Of a DNA stretch of 64,000 nt, positions 45,977 to 55,682 are shown one piece after another; position 1 is the first letter of the stretch, and each line of letters begins with the position of its first letter. Source of the stretch: Chitinophaga sancti (GTDB lineage Bacteria > Bacteroidota > Bacteroidia > Chitinophagales > Chitinophagaceae). Both the position numbers and the translations under genes were made by a program. The notes beneath the pieces are model-generated. The model was given only the letters and a program-made list of their open reading frames with translations, was not told where the DNA came from and made no database searches. The stretch lies in assembly GCF_034424315.1 (NCBI RefSeq), contig NZ_CP139972.1, positions 7,696,501-7,760,500 on the forward strand. Direction: 5' to 3'.

Positions 45977-46735
45977 TTACTTCCTCAATTGGGTAGGAGA
46001 GAACCCAAATAATTTCTTGAAGGCATAGCTGAAATGCGACAAATCCTCAAAGCCCACTTCAATATATACATCAGAAGGGCGCTGCCCTTCTTTATCAATC
46101 AAAAAATAGGCTTCCTTCAATCGCTTTTGTATCAACCATTTTCCGGGTGTATCATTAAACACTTTTTTGAAATCCTGCTTGAATGCAGTCAGGCTTCTGC
46201 CAGTAAGATACGCGAATCGCTGAATCGCGACATTGAACCGGAAATTCCGGTTCATGTAACTTTCCAGGTCTATTTTAGCAGGCATACCAAAATCAAAAAG
46301 GATATTCTCTAATCCCGGATTGGTTTGGAGTAAAATGTTTAATAACTTCTCCCGGGTGCTATCGTCCTCCTGCTGCAGAAACAATTGTGGCACCAGGTCC
46401 GTCTTATGTAAATGCAGAAAGACATCATTGGATACATAACTCTGACTCGCTACCCCATGCTTTTGCTGATACATTTTCAGAAACGCTTCATCAAATATTA
46501 CCACCACCTTTTCAAATACATTATCTTCCTTTTGTTTATTATACCTGGCCAGGTTATTCTTGCGCACAATGGTGTATTGACCCGGTACGAGCGAGTAACT
46601 TTTATGTCCATCAAATCCCTGCATTTTCCCTTTTAACAGATAGATAAAAATGTGTTCTGAGATAAATGCTTCAGGTGAAATATGAGGGCCAATATAACAG
46701 GATTTGATCTGGTCGATTTTCATGAACATTTTCAA
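45977..46735 (-). CDS. AraC-family transcription regulator
   Basis: This 252-residue regulator has an N-terminal cupin-like sensor domain (HIFIYLLKGKMQGFDGHKSY, about 25-110) and a C-terminal AraC DNA-binding domain. The second helix-turn-helix is RPSDVYIEVGFEDLSHFSYA, ending KKLFGFSPTQLRK. The ATG lies five bases after the stop of the epimerase gene on the same strand, so the two are co-transcribed. The inducer is unknown. Confidence 0.88.
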   Translation of the reverse strand: MKMFMKIDQIKSCYIGPHISPEAFISEHIFIYLLKGKMQGFDGHKSYSLVPGQYTIVRKNNLARYNKQKEDNVFEKVVVIFDEAFLKMYQQKHGVASQSYVSNDVFLHLHKTDLVPQLFLQQEDDSTREKLLNILLQTNPGLENILFDFGMPAKIDLESYMNRNFRFNVAIQRFAYLTGRSLTAFKQDFKKVFNDTPGKWLIQKRLKEAYFLIDKEGQRPSDVYIEVGFEDLSHFSYAFKKLFGFSPTQLRK

Positions 46736-46740
46736 ATTTA

Positions 46741-47766
46741 CTAAACCGCCCCATACTTAATCAAACTTTCTACCGATGCCAATATCGCCGTTTCATTACT
46801 CCTGGGGGTCCATCCCAGTACCGAAATTGCCTTTTCATTACTGGCCCTTCTGTTCACTCCCAGCAATGGTGCTACCGCTTTCGCTTTCTGGTTCCCCAAC
46901 AAAGCCGCCAACTTCACTTTCCAGTCAGCCAATGACTTTGTCGAAATCTTCGCGCCAATCGCAGGTAGGTGCTTTTTTATAAAACCCGCTATCTCCAAAA
47001 GGCTCATCGTACCACCCGCTAATGCCAGGAAACGCTCTCCATTGGCTTTTGGACTGGTCATTGCCCTGATATGCAGATCCGCTACATCCCGTACATCCAC
47101 AATACCCAGATCCATATTCGGAATCGCCTTCATCTCTCCATTTATAATGTTACGCAGCAGCTCAAACCCACTTGACAAATCAGGCCCCAGCGAAGGCCCA
47201 AATATCCCCATCGGGTTCACCGTACAAAACTCAAGGCCATGGCCCTGTTCACGGATAAATTGCCAGGCCGCCTTTTCAGACATTACTTTTGATTTATTAT
47301 ATGCCGAGAGCCCTTTCTCATCAGGATCAGTATAATCCTTTTCCGTAATCAAGGTAGCAGGATCTCTATGACTATACCCTACAGCCCCGAAATTGCTTGT
47401 CATCACCACTCTTTTTACACCCGCATCCCTGGCTGCTTTTAACACACGTAGCGTACCATCAACTGCCGGCCGGATCATCTCTTCCGGATCTTTTGGTACA
47501 CGCAGATAAATAGGAGAAGCTACATGCAGCACATATTCACAACCTGCTGCTGCATCAAGCCAATACTGATCCGCAGTAAGGTCAGCTATAATAAATTGAA
47601 TATGCTGAAAGTCGCTAATGCCTCCGGTACGGAGCATTTCCAGGACCTTATTTTTTTTGTCCGGTGTGCGAATGCTTGTTTTCACAGCGTAGCCCTGCTG
47701 TAAGAGCTGGAGAATACAATGACTGGCTACGAATCCTGTTCCTCCTGTAACGAGTACCTGTTGCAT
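46741..47766 (-). CDS. NAD(P)-dependent epimerase / dihydroflavonol reductase-like enzyme
   Basis: This extended SDR has 341 residues, with the NADP-binding motif VTGGTGFVASHCILQLLQQG at residue 6 and the catalytic pair YNKSK near residue 175. EYVLHVASPIY near 86 resembles plant-type dihydroflavonol/cinnamoyl reductases and bacterial aldehyde reductases of that group. It probably reduces a small carbonyl compound. The AraC gene downstream is its likely regulator. A CACCTTTG box lies 10 bases upstream of the ATG. Confidence 0.85.
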   Translation of the reverse strand: MQQVLVTGGTGFVASHCILQLLQQGYAVKTSIRTPDKKNKVLEMLRTGGISDFQHIQFIIADLTADQYWLDAAAGCEYVLHVASPIYLRVPKDPEEMIRPAVDGTLRVLKAARDAGVKRVVMTSNFGAVGYSHRDPATLITEKDYTDPDEKGLSAYNKSKVMSEKAAWQFIREQGHGLEFCTVNPMGIFGPSLGPDLSSGFELLRNIINGEMKAIPNMDLGIVDVRDVADLHIRAMTSPKANGERFLALAGGTMSLLEIAGFIKKHLPAIGAKISTKSLADWKVKLAALLGNQKAKAVAPLLGVNRRASNEKAISVLGWTPRSNETAILASVESLIKYGAV

Positions 47767-47776
47767 TTTTTTTATA

Positions 47777-47784
47777 CAAAGGTG
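47777..47784 (-). promoter_or_regulatory. Near-consensus -7 box before the epimerase gene
   Basis: The minus strand reads CACCTTTG (one mismatch to TAnnTTTG), ending 10 bases before the ATG. Confidence 0.32.
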
Positions 47785-47820
47785 AGGCGAATCAGGAAAG
47801 GGTACTTTGTTGTAAAGTCA

Positions 47821-47866
47821 TTTTTTGAAAAAGGCAGGCGTATATTGCGCCTGCCTTTTCAAAAAA
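47821..47866. terminator. Strong terminator after the T9SS glycoside hydrolase-like gene
   Basis: ttttttgaaaaaggcaggcg (47821-47840) pairs with 47848-47866, with a single bulged A, around a 7-base loop. T-runs flank both sides. It lies four bases past the stop of the minus-strand gene. Confidence 0.9.
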
Positions 47867-47869
47867 CCT

Positions 47870-50800
47870 TTATTTCTTGACGATCGTTTTCGTTGTTCGC
47901 TTGCCATTTGCATCGATGCTAATCAGGTAGGCACCCTGCGGTAATGCTGATATATTCAGCGTTTCACCAGACTGTACCACTCTCGGAGCCATCACCTGTC
48001 TGCCCACTAAATCAAAGACCGTCACCCTTGCCTGCTGCGCATTAAATTGCAAATGCACATCATTTGATGTCGGATTCGGATAGATGATCACCTTTGTGTT
48101 GGCCGTAGTTGGTTGTAAAGCTGCTACCCGCGCTATACTGCTCAGACCTGTCGTATACAACTGATTGACAGGAATAATTTCCTTCACCTGTGCATCACTG
48201 GACCAGGACAATTTCGCATTCGCCCCTCCATAATCTTCGAAATACTCCATCTTAAAATCATACTGCTGCCCGGCCGTCAAGGCAATGGTGCCGCTGTATT
48301 CAATATCCCAGTCGTTAATCCATTTATCTATTACCAGCTGGTTATTGATCCACAGACGCCTGCCATTATCACTGGTAATATAGAATGTATAAGTACCTGT
48401 GTAACGCGGCTCTATCTTCCCCGTCCAGCGAATAGATGTATGATCGATGGTCAGACCGGGAGCAGCTGCGCCTTCACCCCAGTCAAAATTAATAGTCGGA
48501 TCTATCCGGCTAAACTTTAGGGTATCGAAGTTCATCCCGTTGTAGTAATTGCCCGTAAGGCCATTGCCATTCCCAACGGTTGCACCCTTATACAATTGCC
48601 ATCTTGAGGACAACTGTCCAGTATCCGCCCGCTGCACAAGTCTTGCTTCGGCAGCAGTACTTTCATTTTCAATAGAAATAACTTTTCCACTCAGCACATT
48701 GATGAACTGATAGTAACCACTATCCGCTGCAACAGCAATGAATTGCTGATTGCTGGCATGTTGATCTGTATATTGCCAGATGTAGGCATTGTCCGCAGTA
48801 CCTGAATTAGCCACATCCAGTACCTTCGCACTATGATAGGCCGTGATGGAATAAATGCCGTCGCCCATGTGCTTCAGCGTAAATGTTTGGTTCGCAGCAC
48901 CTGTGGGCGTCCATAATTGCAGACTTGCCCCATTGCCTACGCCACCAACACCACCACGCACATCCATGTAGTAATTACTCTTTACATTTCTTAATGTATA
49001 GGAACCGGCCAGTGTAGTTACACCGTTTGCTCGTACACGTAAGGAGCTTAGTTTGTCATTCCAGCTGTTCAGGAAACTGGTATCACGGGTCAATACAACG
49101 CTATCTCCACCAAAGTCATCATTCAGGTAAAGCACTGCCTGGTAACCTTTGGCAATTTTTACAGCAGTTACTTCATCGTTGTTGATCCCTTTCAGGTTCA
49201 GACCGGACAATTTATAAGCACCGATATTGAAGCCTGCATGGAAGCCACCATAATTCACATCCTGGTACAGGCTAACTGGTCCTGAACTGGTATCCGGTCT
49301 GCTGAATAATTGTGCTGCAGGTACAATCTGTTTGGATTGTGAAGTACTTTCCCAGGAAAGATGACAGAAAGCGTCACCTGCACCTTCGCCATATTGTAAT
49401 TCAATATTGTATTTCTGACCCGCAGTGAGTGCAATAGTTCCTGTGCGGGTATAAGCGCCCTGTGTCTCATAATCATTGATTATCGTTTGACCGTTAACGA
49501 TAAGCTTCACCCCATCATCAGCATAGCAGGAGAAGGTATAGGTTTCAGAATACAATGGCTGTATCTGTCCTGACCATTTTACAGAGAAATTGTTATAACC
49601 CAGGTACTGACTGTTAGGAGAAACATTTGCCCAGTCAGCATCAATATTCTGATTGAACAGGGTATATTTCATTGTGTCCTGGTGATAACCGCTGTAAAAA
49701 TCGGCACGCAAGCCATTGCCCTGGCCCGGATTGATCCCTTTGATATTCTTGCGGATCAGCCATACAAATTCATCAGGAGCGACTACCCGGACATTGCTGT
49801 TCAAGCGCTTGATGCAATCAATCACATCATCCACACTACGATCCCATACGTGCACAGAAATAAGGCTGTAGCCATCCTGTGAGTTGATATCAGTAGATGC
49901 GGCGTTCAGTGTAGTTGCCAGTGAAGCAGGGGAGGACAAGGTACCCCACAGTGTATATCTGCCACCGATAGAAGGTTTATCCTTGTACCAGTCTATCTGC
50001 CCGTTCCTGCCCCTGTAGTTCGCACCATAGCTGTAATAGAAGAGTGCATCGATGTTATCCTGTTTCAGGTAAGGCGTAGGATCGTTGTCACTATCATCCG
50101 CATCAATGATGTTAACGATCCGGAGGTCCGCCTGCTTCATATATTTATTGAGCAGGTTACACTCTGTAGTAAGATCAGCATCCGGCATCCTGCCCGGGAA
50201 GAAATAACCCCTGCCGGAAGGAGCGGCAATGAGCACATTGCGACCATCAGGAGTAGTCAGGCAATTGTCTACATACTTTTCATACATCAGGGGAGCCGCT
50301 TCGGACAAAGAAGGGGAAATCGTCCAGCCGAGGTTCACGTGGCCACGGTTAGGATTTGCCCAGTTACCGGTATTGTCAGAAGTACCGAGCAGCCATTGCA
50401 GGTTATCACCATCTGTAATCACAAAGCATACGGTGTGTACATTCGGCACCACCTCGTAAGGTTTGATGGCCGGTTTTTGCTGAAAGCCATCTTTCTTTGG
50501 CGGGATCTGTGACAGGGCAGACATGTTCGGTGCCCAGTCAGAGGGGAGGATCAGTGAGGAATGCAGCGACAGTTGCTCTACGGTGTTGTACTCAGAAGGC
50601 CCCCAGCCAAAGTAAGCCGCACCTTTGTTCATGCGGTTATACACATTGCTGGCCAATGTACCGTTAACAGTGTCTGACCAGAACTGGAAGGCTTTGCTGT
50701 AAGTGGAAAAGTCTCCCATAAAATAGACCCTGTCATCAGAACTTTGCTGGTATGTCGCAACGTTCTTATTGAAAAGGCTACCATAGTTGGCGAGTACCCA

Positions 50801-51280
50801 TGCTTCGTCATGGGTGGTAACATCCAGTAGTTTTGTGAGTCCGGCGCTGATAGCTTCCTGTTCAATGTCTGTCGGAATAGCGACTGCATTCATCACACCG
50901 GCCAGTGAGATGGCTGCATTCGTTGATTTGTCTTTTGGGTTACAGAGAATGTAACCTGCCAGACGATTGGCATAATGTGCCAGTAAACCTGCGAAGTTGT
51001 TGTAGTACGTGGTATTTGTTTTAATACCTGCGTTTTCAACGAGGGCACGGTGACCATAGGTGTCTCTCAGAATTTCAGGTTTGGTCTGGGCAATGACACC
51101 TTGTAAGGTTTGCAGGGCCACTTTCTCAGAGTTGGACATGTTCTCTGAAGTGATAAAAAGGCTATCAGGTACGGCAGAGAGTGTGAACGGGCTGCCGGCT
51201 ACACGGGGCGGTTTTCGTTGTGCCTGTGTAGAAAGGACGGATAGCATGATTACCAGAGGGAGTAGGTAACGTGTTTTCAT
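47870..51280 (-). CDS. Multidomain T9SS-secreted GxGYxYP-type glycoside hydrolase-like protein
   Basis: The 1136-residue protein has a signal peptide (ending STQAQ) and then a GxGYxYP-type putative glycoside hydrolase domain (about 30-510). In it, APSGRGYFFPGRMPDAD lies near residue 358 and CFVITDGDNLQWLLG near 277. A PA14 domain (about 525-660, GLRADFYSGYHQD), a beta/gamma-crystallin-like domain (about 672-755, LYQDVNYGGFHAGFNIGAY), a ricin-type lectin domain (about 755-895, VLDVANSGTADNAYIWQYTD) and a second PA14 domain (about 910-1045) follow. The end is a type IX secretion sorting domain (VIIYPNPTSNDVHLQF, ISALPQGAYLISI). It should be secreted or attached to the surface and bind and possibly cleave a polysaccharide. 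The substrate is unknown. Confidence 0.86.
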   Translation of the reverse strand: MKTRYLLPLVIMLSVLSTQAQRKPPRVAGSPFTLSAVPDSLFITSENMSNSEKVALQTLQGVIAQTKPEILRDTYGHRALVENAGIKTNTTYYNNFAGLLAHYANRLAGYILCNPKDKSTNAAISLAGVMNAVAIPTDIEQEAISAGLTKLLDVTTHDEAWVLANYGSLFNKNVATYQQSSDDRVYFMGDFSTYSKAFQFWSDTVNGTLASNVYNRMNKGAAYFGWGPSEYNTVEQLSLHSSLILPSDWAPNMSALSQIPPKKDGFQQKPAIKPYEVVPNVHTVCFVITDGDNLQWLLGTSDNTGNWANPNRGHVNLGWTISPSLSEAAPLMYEKYVDNCLTTPDGRNVLIAAPSGRGYFFPGRMPDADLTTECNLLNKYMKQADLRIVNIIDADDSDNDPTPYLKQDNIDALFYYSYGANYRGRNGQIDWYKDKPSIGGRYTLWGTLSSPASLATTLNAASTDINSQDGYSLISVHVWDRSVDDVIDCIKRLNSNVRVVAPDEFVWLIRKNIKGINPGQGNGLRADFYSGYHQDTMKYTLFNQNIDADWANVSPNSQYLGYNNFSVKWSGQIQPLYSETYTFSCYADDGVKLIVNGQTIINDYETQGAYTRTGTIALTAGQKYNIELQYGEGAGDAFCHLSWESTSQSKQIVPAAQLFSRPDTSSGPVSLYQDVNYGGFHAGFNIGAYKLSGLNLKGINNDEVTAVKIAKGYQAVLYLNDDFGGDSVVLTRDTSFLNSWNDKLSSLRVRANGVTTLAGSYTLRNVKSNYYMDVRGGVGGVGNGASLQLWTPTGAANQTFTLKHMGDGIYSITAYHSAKVLDVANSGTADNAYIWQYTDQHASNQQFIAVAADSGYYQFINVLSGKVISIENESTAAEARLVQRADTGQLSSRWQLYKGATVGNGNGLTGNYYNGMNFDTLKFSRIDPTINFDWGEGAAAPGLTIDHTSIRWTGKIEPRYTGTYTFYITSDNGRRLWINNQLVIDKWINDWDIEYSGTIALTAGQQYDFKMEYFEDYGGANAKLSWSSDAQVKEIIPVNQLYTTGLSSIARVAALQPTTANTKVIIYPNPTSNDVHLQFNAQQARVTVFDLVGRQVMAPRVVQSGETLNISALPQGAYLISIDANGKRTTKTIVKK

Positions 51281-51521
51281 GTGGAACGGGTTTTATTAAG
51301 AAAAAAGAGTACTAATGATAGATATTTCGTGGAATTGGGTTAATGTCTCTTACAGCACAGAGCTAAGATATGTTTTGTTATGGGAATTTGCAAGGCATTG
51401 AATTTTGTATTTGTGGGAATGGGTTTTATTGATAATTTCGCAGCGATGGCTGTAGTTCGTGAATGATCTAAAAGCTTGTTAATGAATGTAAATCCGTTCT
51501 TTTTATTTAATATCCCTTACT

Positions 51522-52715
51522 ATGAAATCAATTTTATTGGTTTTAACCCTTATGTGTACTGTTGTATTTTCAAGCCGGGCACAGTATTATAATGATGTTG
51601 TTTCTGCCCACTTTAATGCACCACAAAATGTCAATGGTATAAAAATTAAAACAAATCTTCCTTTTATCGAAGGTGTTGCGATGCCCACCATCATGATCGA
51701 GGGATATGATTACAATAAAGGTAAAGGTGGGCCTATTGACCTGAAGTTGACATGGTATGTGTATGAGAATAAGTTTAATAGTGCAACGGTTTCTTCATCA
51801 GGGATGGTGAACCCACCGGTTACACTCGCCAATGAAAATGGTAAGGTGTCAATATTCCTGGATTATAAGGCATATTATATGCGTTTCCATATTCGTGCAT
51901 ATGCAAAAGGTTTGTCAAGAGATACAGTGACCAGTTTTATGGGCTGGACGGTGGTCGATTCCACGTTGATACCGGAGGCTACGAATGTAACCCGTGTATC
52001 TTATAAAAATGCATTTACAGGCATCGTAAACCTGCAGGATAGCATTACCGCCACCAATGGCAAATTGGGAATAAATACATTGAGCCCCAGGGCACCACTG
52101 GATGTGGCGACTGTTGCAAATGATACAATTTCATCCGTATTGGGTAGATTGACTGAGGGGAATACTGTAGGCGACGGGACATATCTGGGGGTGAAAACAT
52201 TTAAGGCCAATGCTGACTATATACCATCATTTGGTTTGATCAGTAAATATGGTGGCACCTTGAATTGTGGTATCATTTTTAATAAAGGTACCTCAGTTGC
52301 CGGATACCTTACATTTTTGACAAATACCGGTATCGAGCAGATGCGTCTGGATGCCAATGGTAACCTGCTGATTGGAGTAAAAACTGCCGGTGCCTTCAAA
52401 CTAGCCGTTGCCGGTACCATCGGTGCAAAAAAACTCACCATCACCCAATCTGGCTGGGCCGACTATGTATTTCATCCCGACTATAAATTGCCATCTTTAG
52501 CTGAAGTAGAAGCACATATCCAGGCAAATCACAGATTACCTGAAATACCCTCAGAGAAAGAAATCTATGAGAAAGGTCTGGATGTAGCCGAAATGCAAAA
52601 ATTGCAAATGCAGAAGATAGAAGAACTCACCCTATATCTAATTGAAGAGCATAAAGCAAATTTGAAATTACAGGAAGAAGTAGCCGAACTAAAAAAGAAA
52701 CTCGAAAATAAATAA
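51522..52715 (+). CDS. Secreted coiled-coil surface protein of unknown function
   Basis: The 397-residue protein has a signal peptide (ending FSSRAQ), a beta-rich N-terminal half, then a tail-fibre-like middle (GKLGINTLSPRAPLDV, MRLDANGNLLIGV). It ends in the Bacteroidota motif WADYVFHPDYKLPSLAEVEA followed by NHRLPEIPSEKEIYEKGLDV and a C-terminal coiled coil (about 355-397). The same C-terminal pattern is known from fibre-like proteins of this phylum, but its role is not established. A surface trimer is plausible. No operon partner is visible; a strong terminator separates it from the hydrogenase genes. Confidence 0.65.
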   Translation: MKSILLVLTLMCTVVFSSRAQYYNDVVSAHFNAPQNVNGIKIKTNLPFIEGVAMPTIMIEGYDYNKGKGGPIDLKLTWYVYENKFNSATVSSSGMVNPPVTLANENGKVSIFLDYKAYYMRFHIRAYAKGLSRDTVTSFMGWTVVDSTLIPEATNVTRVSYKNAFTGIVNLQDSITATNGKLGINTLSPRAPLDVATVANDTISSVLGRLTEGNTVGDGTYLGVKTFKANADYIPSFGLISKYGGTLNCGIIFNKGTSVAGYLTFLTNTGIEQMRLDANGNLLIGVKTAGAFKLAVAGTIGAKKLTITQSGWADYVFHPDYKLPSLAEVEAHIQANHRLPEIPSEKEIYEKGLDVAEMQKLQMQKIEELTLYLIEEHKANLKLQEEVAELKKKLENK

Positions 52716-52720
52716 AACTA

Positions 52721-52752
52721 AAAAAGCCGGTCAAATCAATGACCGGCTTTTT
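52721..52752. terminator. Bidirectional terminator before the hydrogenase locus
   Basis: aaaaagccggtca (52721-52733) pairs perfectly with tgaccggcttttt (52740-52752) around a 6-base loop. It serves the coiled-coil protein gene and, on the other strand, the hyaD-type gene. Confidence 0.92.
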
Positions 52753-52753
52753 A

Positions 52754-53203
52754 CTAAACAGCACTTTTTATCTCCTCTAACAGCTTGGGTATGCACCCCT
52801 CAATATCCTTTGTTAATTCCATCCCCTGCTGCTGGATACTCTCAATACTCACTACGAACAAATACAAGTCCGGCATCTTATCCAACAACTGCAAGGCACT
52901 CATCAGATCTTTCAAGCCAATATCATGTGCACTGATCTCCGGTGGAAAATCACTCGCATACTTCGGTTTAATACACCTGATCGTTCCCGGCTTTAATCCA
53001 TCCAAAGTTGCATCCACCAGTATCACCTTCTGATACTGCTCAAAAAATTCAAGCAAATGAAACCCACCTGTTCCTCCATCCACCACATCAATCCCCGGAA
53101 TCTCCTGCGACACTTCTAATCGCTGCGCCACATGCACACCAATCCCTTCATCTCCCATGAGATAATTCCCCACTCCTAATAATAATGTCTTATTTTTTCT
53201 CAT
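52754..53203 (-). CDS. hyaD: Hydrogenase maturation endopeptidase
   Basis: The protease removes the C-terminal extension of the large subunit after nickel insertion. The 149-residue protein has the family start LLLGVGNYLMGDEGIGVHVA, with the nickel-sensing Glu in the GDEG motif near residue 19, VVDGGTGGFHLLEF with its Asp, and AHDIGLKDLMSALQ with its His. It overlaps the cytochrome b gene by 14 bases and ends the hydrogenase structural operon. Confidence 0.9.
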   Translation of the reverse strand: MRKNKTLLLGVGNYLMGDEGIGVHVAQRLEVSQEIPGIDVVDGGTGGFHLLEFFEQYQKVILVDATLDGLKPGTIRCIKPKYASDFPPEISAHDIGLKDLMSALQLLDKMPDLYLFVVSIESIQQQGMELTKDIEGCIPKLLEEIKSAV

Positions 53204-53933
53204 CTGTTAGCACGCTTCTGTCAGGAGCTGTATGTTTATCTTTCTGAAACGCTTCCTCTTCAATAAATTTCCATCCACCTACCATACTGCTTGTTTCACC
53301 ACGCCCTTCCACATAGTCATGATAGAACACCAGGTACACATGAATCACCACGAACAGTATAAAGAACCACATGGTCCAGTGATGGATTTGTCGTACCATG
53401 ATATCACCTCCTAAAAGCGTAGGCACCCAGGAAAACAGTTTAGGGAACCACCAGTTACTCATAGACGCATACAAACCAAACCCTGTCAGTGATTGGATCC
53501 CAAAAGCGATGAAGGTGAAAAAGTAAATAAACCCGGCCAGTGCATTGTGCCCCACGCTCAGGTGTTCTTTCCCTTTGAGTTGTAAGATGTCGATCTTTAA
53601 CACCTGCCAGATCTCTTTAAAGAAGAACTTTCCGGTTGGGATAAACTGCTTCCAGTTAGCATATTTATTGCCTACAAAACCCCAGTATAAACGGAAGATA
53701 AAATTGAAGAAGAAAATATACGCTGCAATAAAATGGATGGCCCTCATCCACCCCATTACAAAGCGGTTCGATGCCTCCTGGTGACTACTGATCACCAGCG
53801 GATTGGAAATGTAAAAGCCGGTGACAATCAGTGCCACCATTACCATTGCATTGAGCCAATGATACAGGCGTACCGGCAATTCCCATGTATACACACGTCT
53901 GAGCCGGTGTATATGGACATATTTCTTAGCCAT
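53190..53933 (-). CDS. hyaC: [NiFe]-hydrogenase cytochrome b subunit
   Basis: This membrane anchor passes electrons from the small subunit to quinone. The 247-residue protein has four membrane helices with heme-ligand histidines in RLYHWLNAMVMVALIVTGFY, MRAIHFIAAYIFFF, VGHNALAGFIYFF and QIHHWTMWFFILFVVIHVYL. It lies 10 bases after the large-subunit gene and overlaps hyaD. The gene makes this a membrane-bound group 1 uptake enzyme. Confidence 0.92.
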   Translation of the reverse strand: MAKKYVHIHRLRRVYTWELPVRLYHWLNAMVMVALIVTGFYISNPLVISSHQEASNRFVMGWMRAIHFIAAYIFFFNFIFRLYWGFVGNKYANWKQFIPTGKFFFKEIWQVLKIDILQLKGKEHLSVGHNALAGFIYFFTFIAFGIQSLTGFGLYASMSNWWFPKLFSWVPTLLGGDIMVRQIHHWTMWFFILFVVIHVYLVFYHDYVEGRGETSSMVGGWKFIEEEAFQKDKHTAPDRSVLTDEKK

Positions 53934-53943
53934 AAGTTCGCAT

Positions 53944-55668
53944 TTATGCTTCTAATACACTCACCCTGTTGATATGATTACCATGTTCATCATACAGGTG
54001 CACGGCACATGCCAGACATGGGTCAAATGAATGCACGGTGCGCAGTATTTCCAGCGGTTGTTTTTCATCTGCTACCGGTGTACCCAGCAGGGCAGATTCA
54101 TAAGCAGACAACTGACCTTTACTGTCGCGTGGAGATGCATTCCAGGTGGTAGGTACTACAAGCTGGTAGTTGGAGATCTTTTTATCTTCGATATTGATCC
54201 AGTGTGCGAGCGCACCACGTGGTGCTTCAGCATGTCCTACACCGATGGCTTTCTTCGGCCAGGTATCAGGATTGAACATGTCCATATTCGCCATACGGGT
54301 ATCTCCTTTTTTGATATTATCTACCAGTTGATAGTAGAAGTCCAGCGCCCATTGCGATACCAGTGATGCTTCGAACCCTCTCGCAGCAGTACGACCTAAA
54401 GTAGATATCAATGCAGTAGCAGGAATATCCAAAGTCTTCAGTGCCCTGTCTACAACATCTTTAAACTCTTCACGGCCTCTTGCATATCCTACCAGCACGC
54501 GTGCCAGCGGACCTACTTCCATTGCATGACCCTGCCAGCGTGGTGTTTTTAAATAGCTATATGCCTGAGACATATCCAGGTGTTCGAACGGCGGCTTGGG
54601 ACCTGTGTATTTGATCTTGCTTTCGCCTTTCCATGGATGCAGGCCAATATCCTTTCCGCCTTTGTATTCGTACCAGCTATGGGTGATAAATTCCTGTACA
54701 TCGCCATCGTTCCTCAGGTCAACCTCGTAGAGTTTGCTCAGGTCTTTGTTTAAGATCACACCAGGAGGAAATTTGTAAGAAGATGCATCGCGATAGCCAT
54801 TCCATGGCAGGTCTCCATACACCATAAAGTTGCCCAGACCGCCGCCAATGCTGCCCCAGTCTTTGTAGTAGGATGCAATGGTCATCAGGTCAGGAATATA
54901 CACCTGTTCGATGAAGGTTCTGGCTTCATCTAAGATGCTTTTCACGAGTGACAATCTCTCAGCATTGATGCCGCTTACATCATCCATTCCGATGGCGCAG
55001 GCCATACCACCTACGAGGTAATTAGGGTGTGGGTTTTTACCACCGAATACGGCCTGCACTTTCACCACTTCTTTCTGCCATTCCAGGGCTTCGAGATAGT
55101 GTGCAAGACCGATCAGGTTTACTTCAGGAGGTAATTTGTAAGCAGGGTGGCCCCAGTATCCATTAGAGAAAATACCCAACTGGCCGCTGTCTACAAGTTT
55201 CTTGATCCTTTTCTGCAAGTCACTGAAGTAACCCGGAGAGCTTTTGGGCCATTTGGATATTTTCTGCGCAAGAGCAGATGTTTGCTGTGGATCGGCCTTG
55301 AGGGCATTCACAACATCAATCCAGTCCATGGCATGGAGATGATAGAAATGGACAACGTGATCATGCATAAAAGACGTGCAATACATAATATTGCGTACCA
55401 GTTCAGCGTTGGGCGGGACGGTGATGTTCAAAGCGTCTTCTACGGATCTTACGGAAGTAAGCGAGTGTACAGATGTGCAAACCCCGCATACACGGCCTAC
55501 GATAGCCCATGCATCGCGGGGATCACGGTTCTTTAATATTTCTTCCAGCAGGCGTACCATGGTACCACTACTGTAAGCATCTTTTATTTTTCCATTTTCT
55601 ATTTCTGCTTCTATACGAAGGTGTCCTTCAATCCTTGTGACAGGATCTACGACAATTCTTTTATTCAT
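53944..55668 (-). CDS. hyaB: [NiFe]-hydrogenase large subunit
   Basis: This catalytic subunit splits H2 at a Ni-Fe(CN)2CO centre. The 574-residue protein has the first nickel-binding motif GRVCGVCTSVH near residue 58 and the last one DPCLACAVH near residue 550. A 17-residue C-terminal extension follows that final His and would be removed by HyaD. It begins RIVVDPVTRIEGHLRIEAEI, as the group 1 family does. It starts 14 bases after the small-subunit gene. Confidence 0.96.
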   Translation of the reverse strand: MNKRIVVDPVTRIEGHLRIEAEIENGKIKDAYSSGTMVRLLEEILKNRDPRDAWAIVGRVCGVCTSVHSLTSVRSVEDALNITVPPNAELVRNIMYCTSFMHDHVVHFYHLHAMDWIDVVNALKADPQQTSALAQKISKWPKSSPGYFSDLQKRIKKLVDSGQLGIFSNGYWGHPAYKLPPEVNLIGLAHYLEALEWQKEVVKVQAVFGGKNPHPNYLVGGMACAIGMDDVSGINAERLSLVKSILDEARTFIEQVYIPDLMTIASYYKDWGSIGGGLGNFMVYGDLPWNGYRDASSYKFPPGVILNKDLSKLYEVDLRNDGDVQEFITHSWYEYKGGKDIGLHPWKGESKIKYTGPKPPFEHLDMSQAYSYLKTPRWQGHAMEVGPLARVLVGYARGREEFKDVVDRALKTLDIPATALISTLGRTAARGFEASLVSQWALDFYYQLVDNIKKGDTRMANMDMFNPDTWPKKAIGVGHAEAPRGALAHWINIEDKKISNYQLVVPTTWNASPRDSKGQLSAYESALLGTPVADEKQPLEILRTVHSFDPCLACAVHLYDEHGNHINRVSVLEA

Positions 55669-55682
55669 AATGGTGGAATTTC

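Noticed and set aside
44789..45977. CRISPR array or transposon in the 1.2-kb gap
   Set aside because: No regularly spaced repeat-spacer units, terminal repeats, target duplication or transposase fragment were seen.
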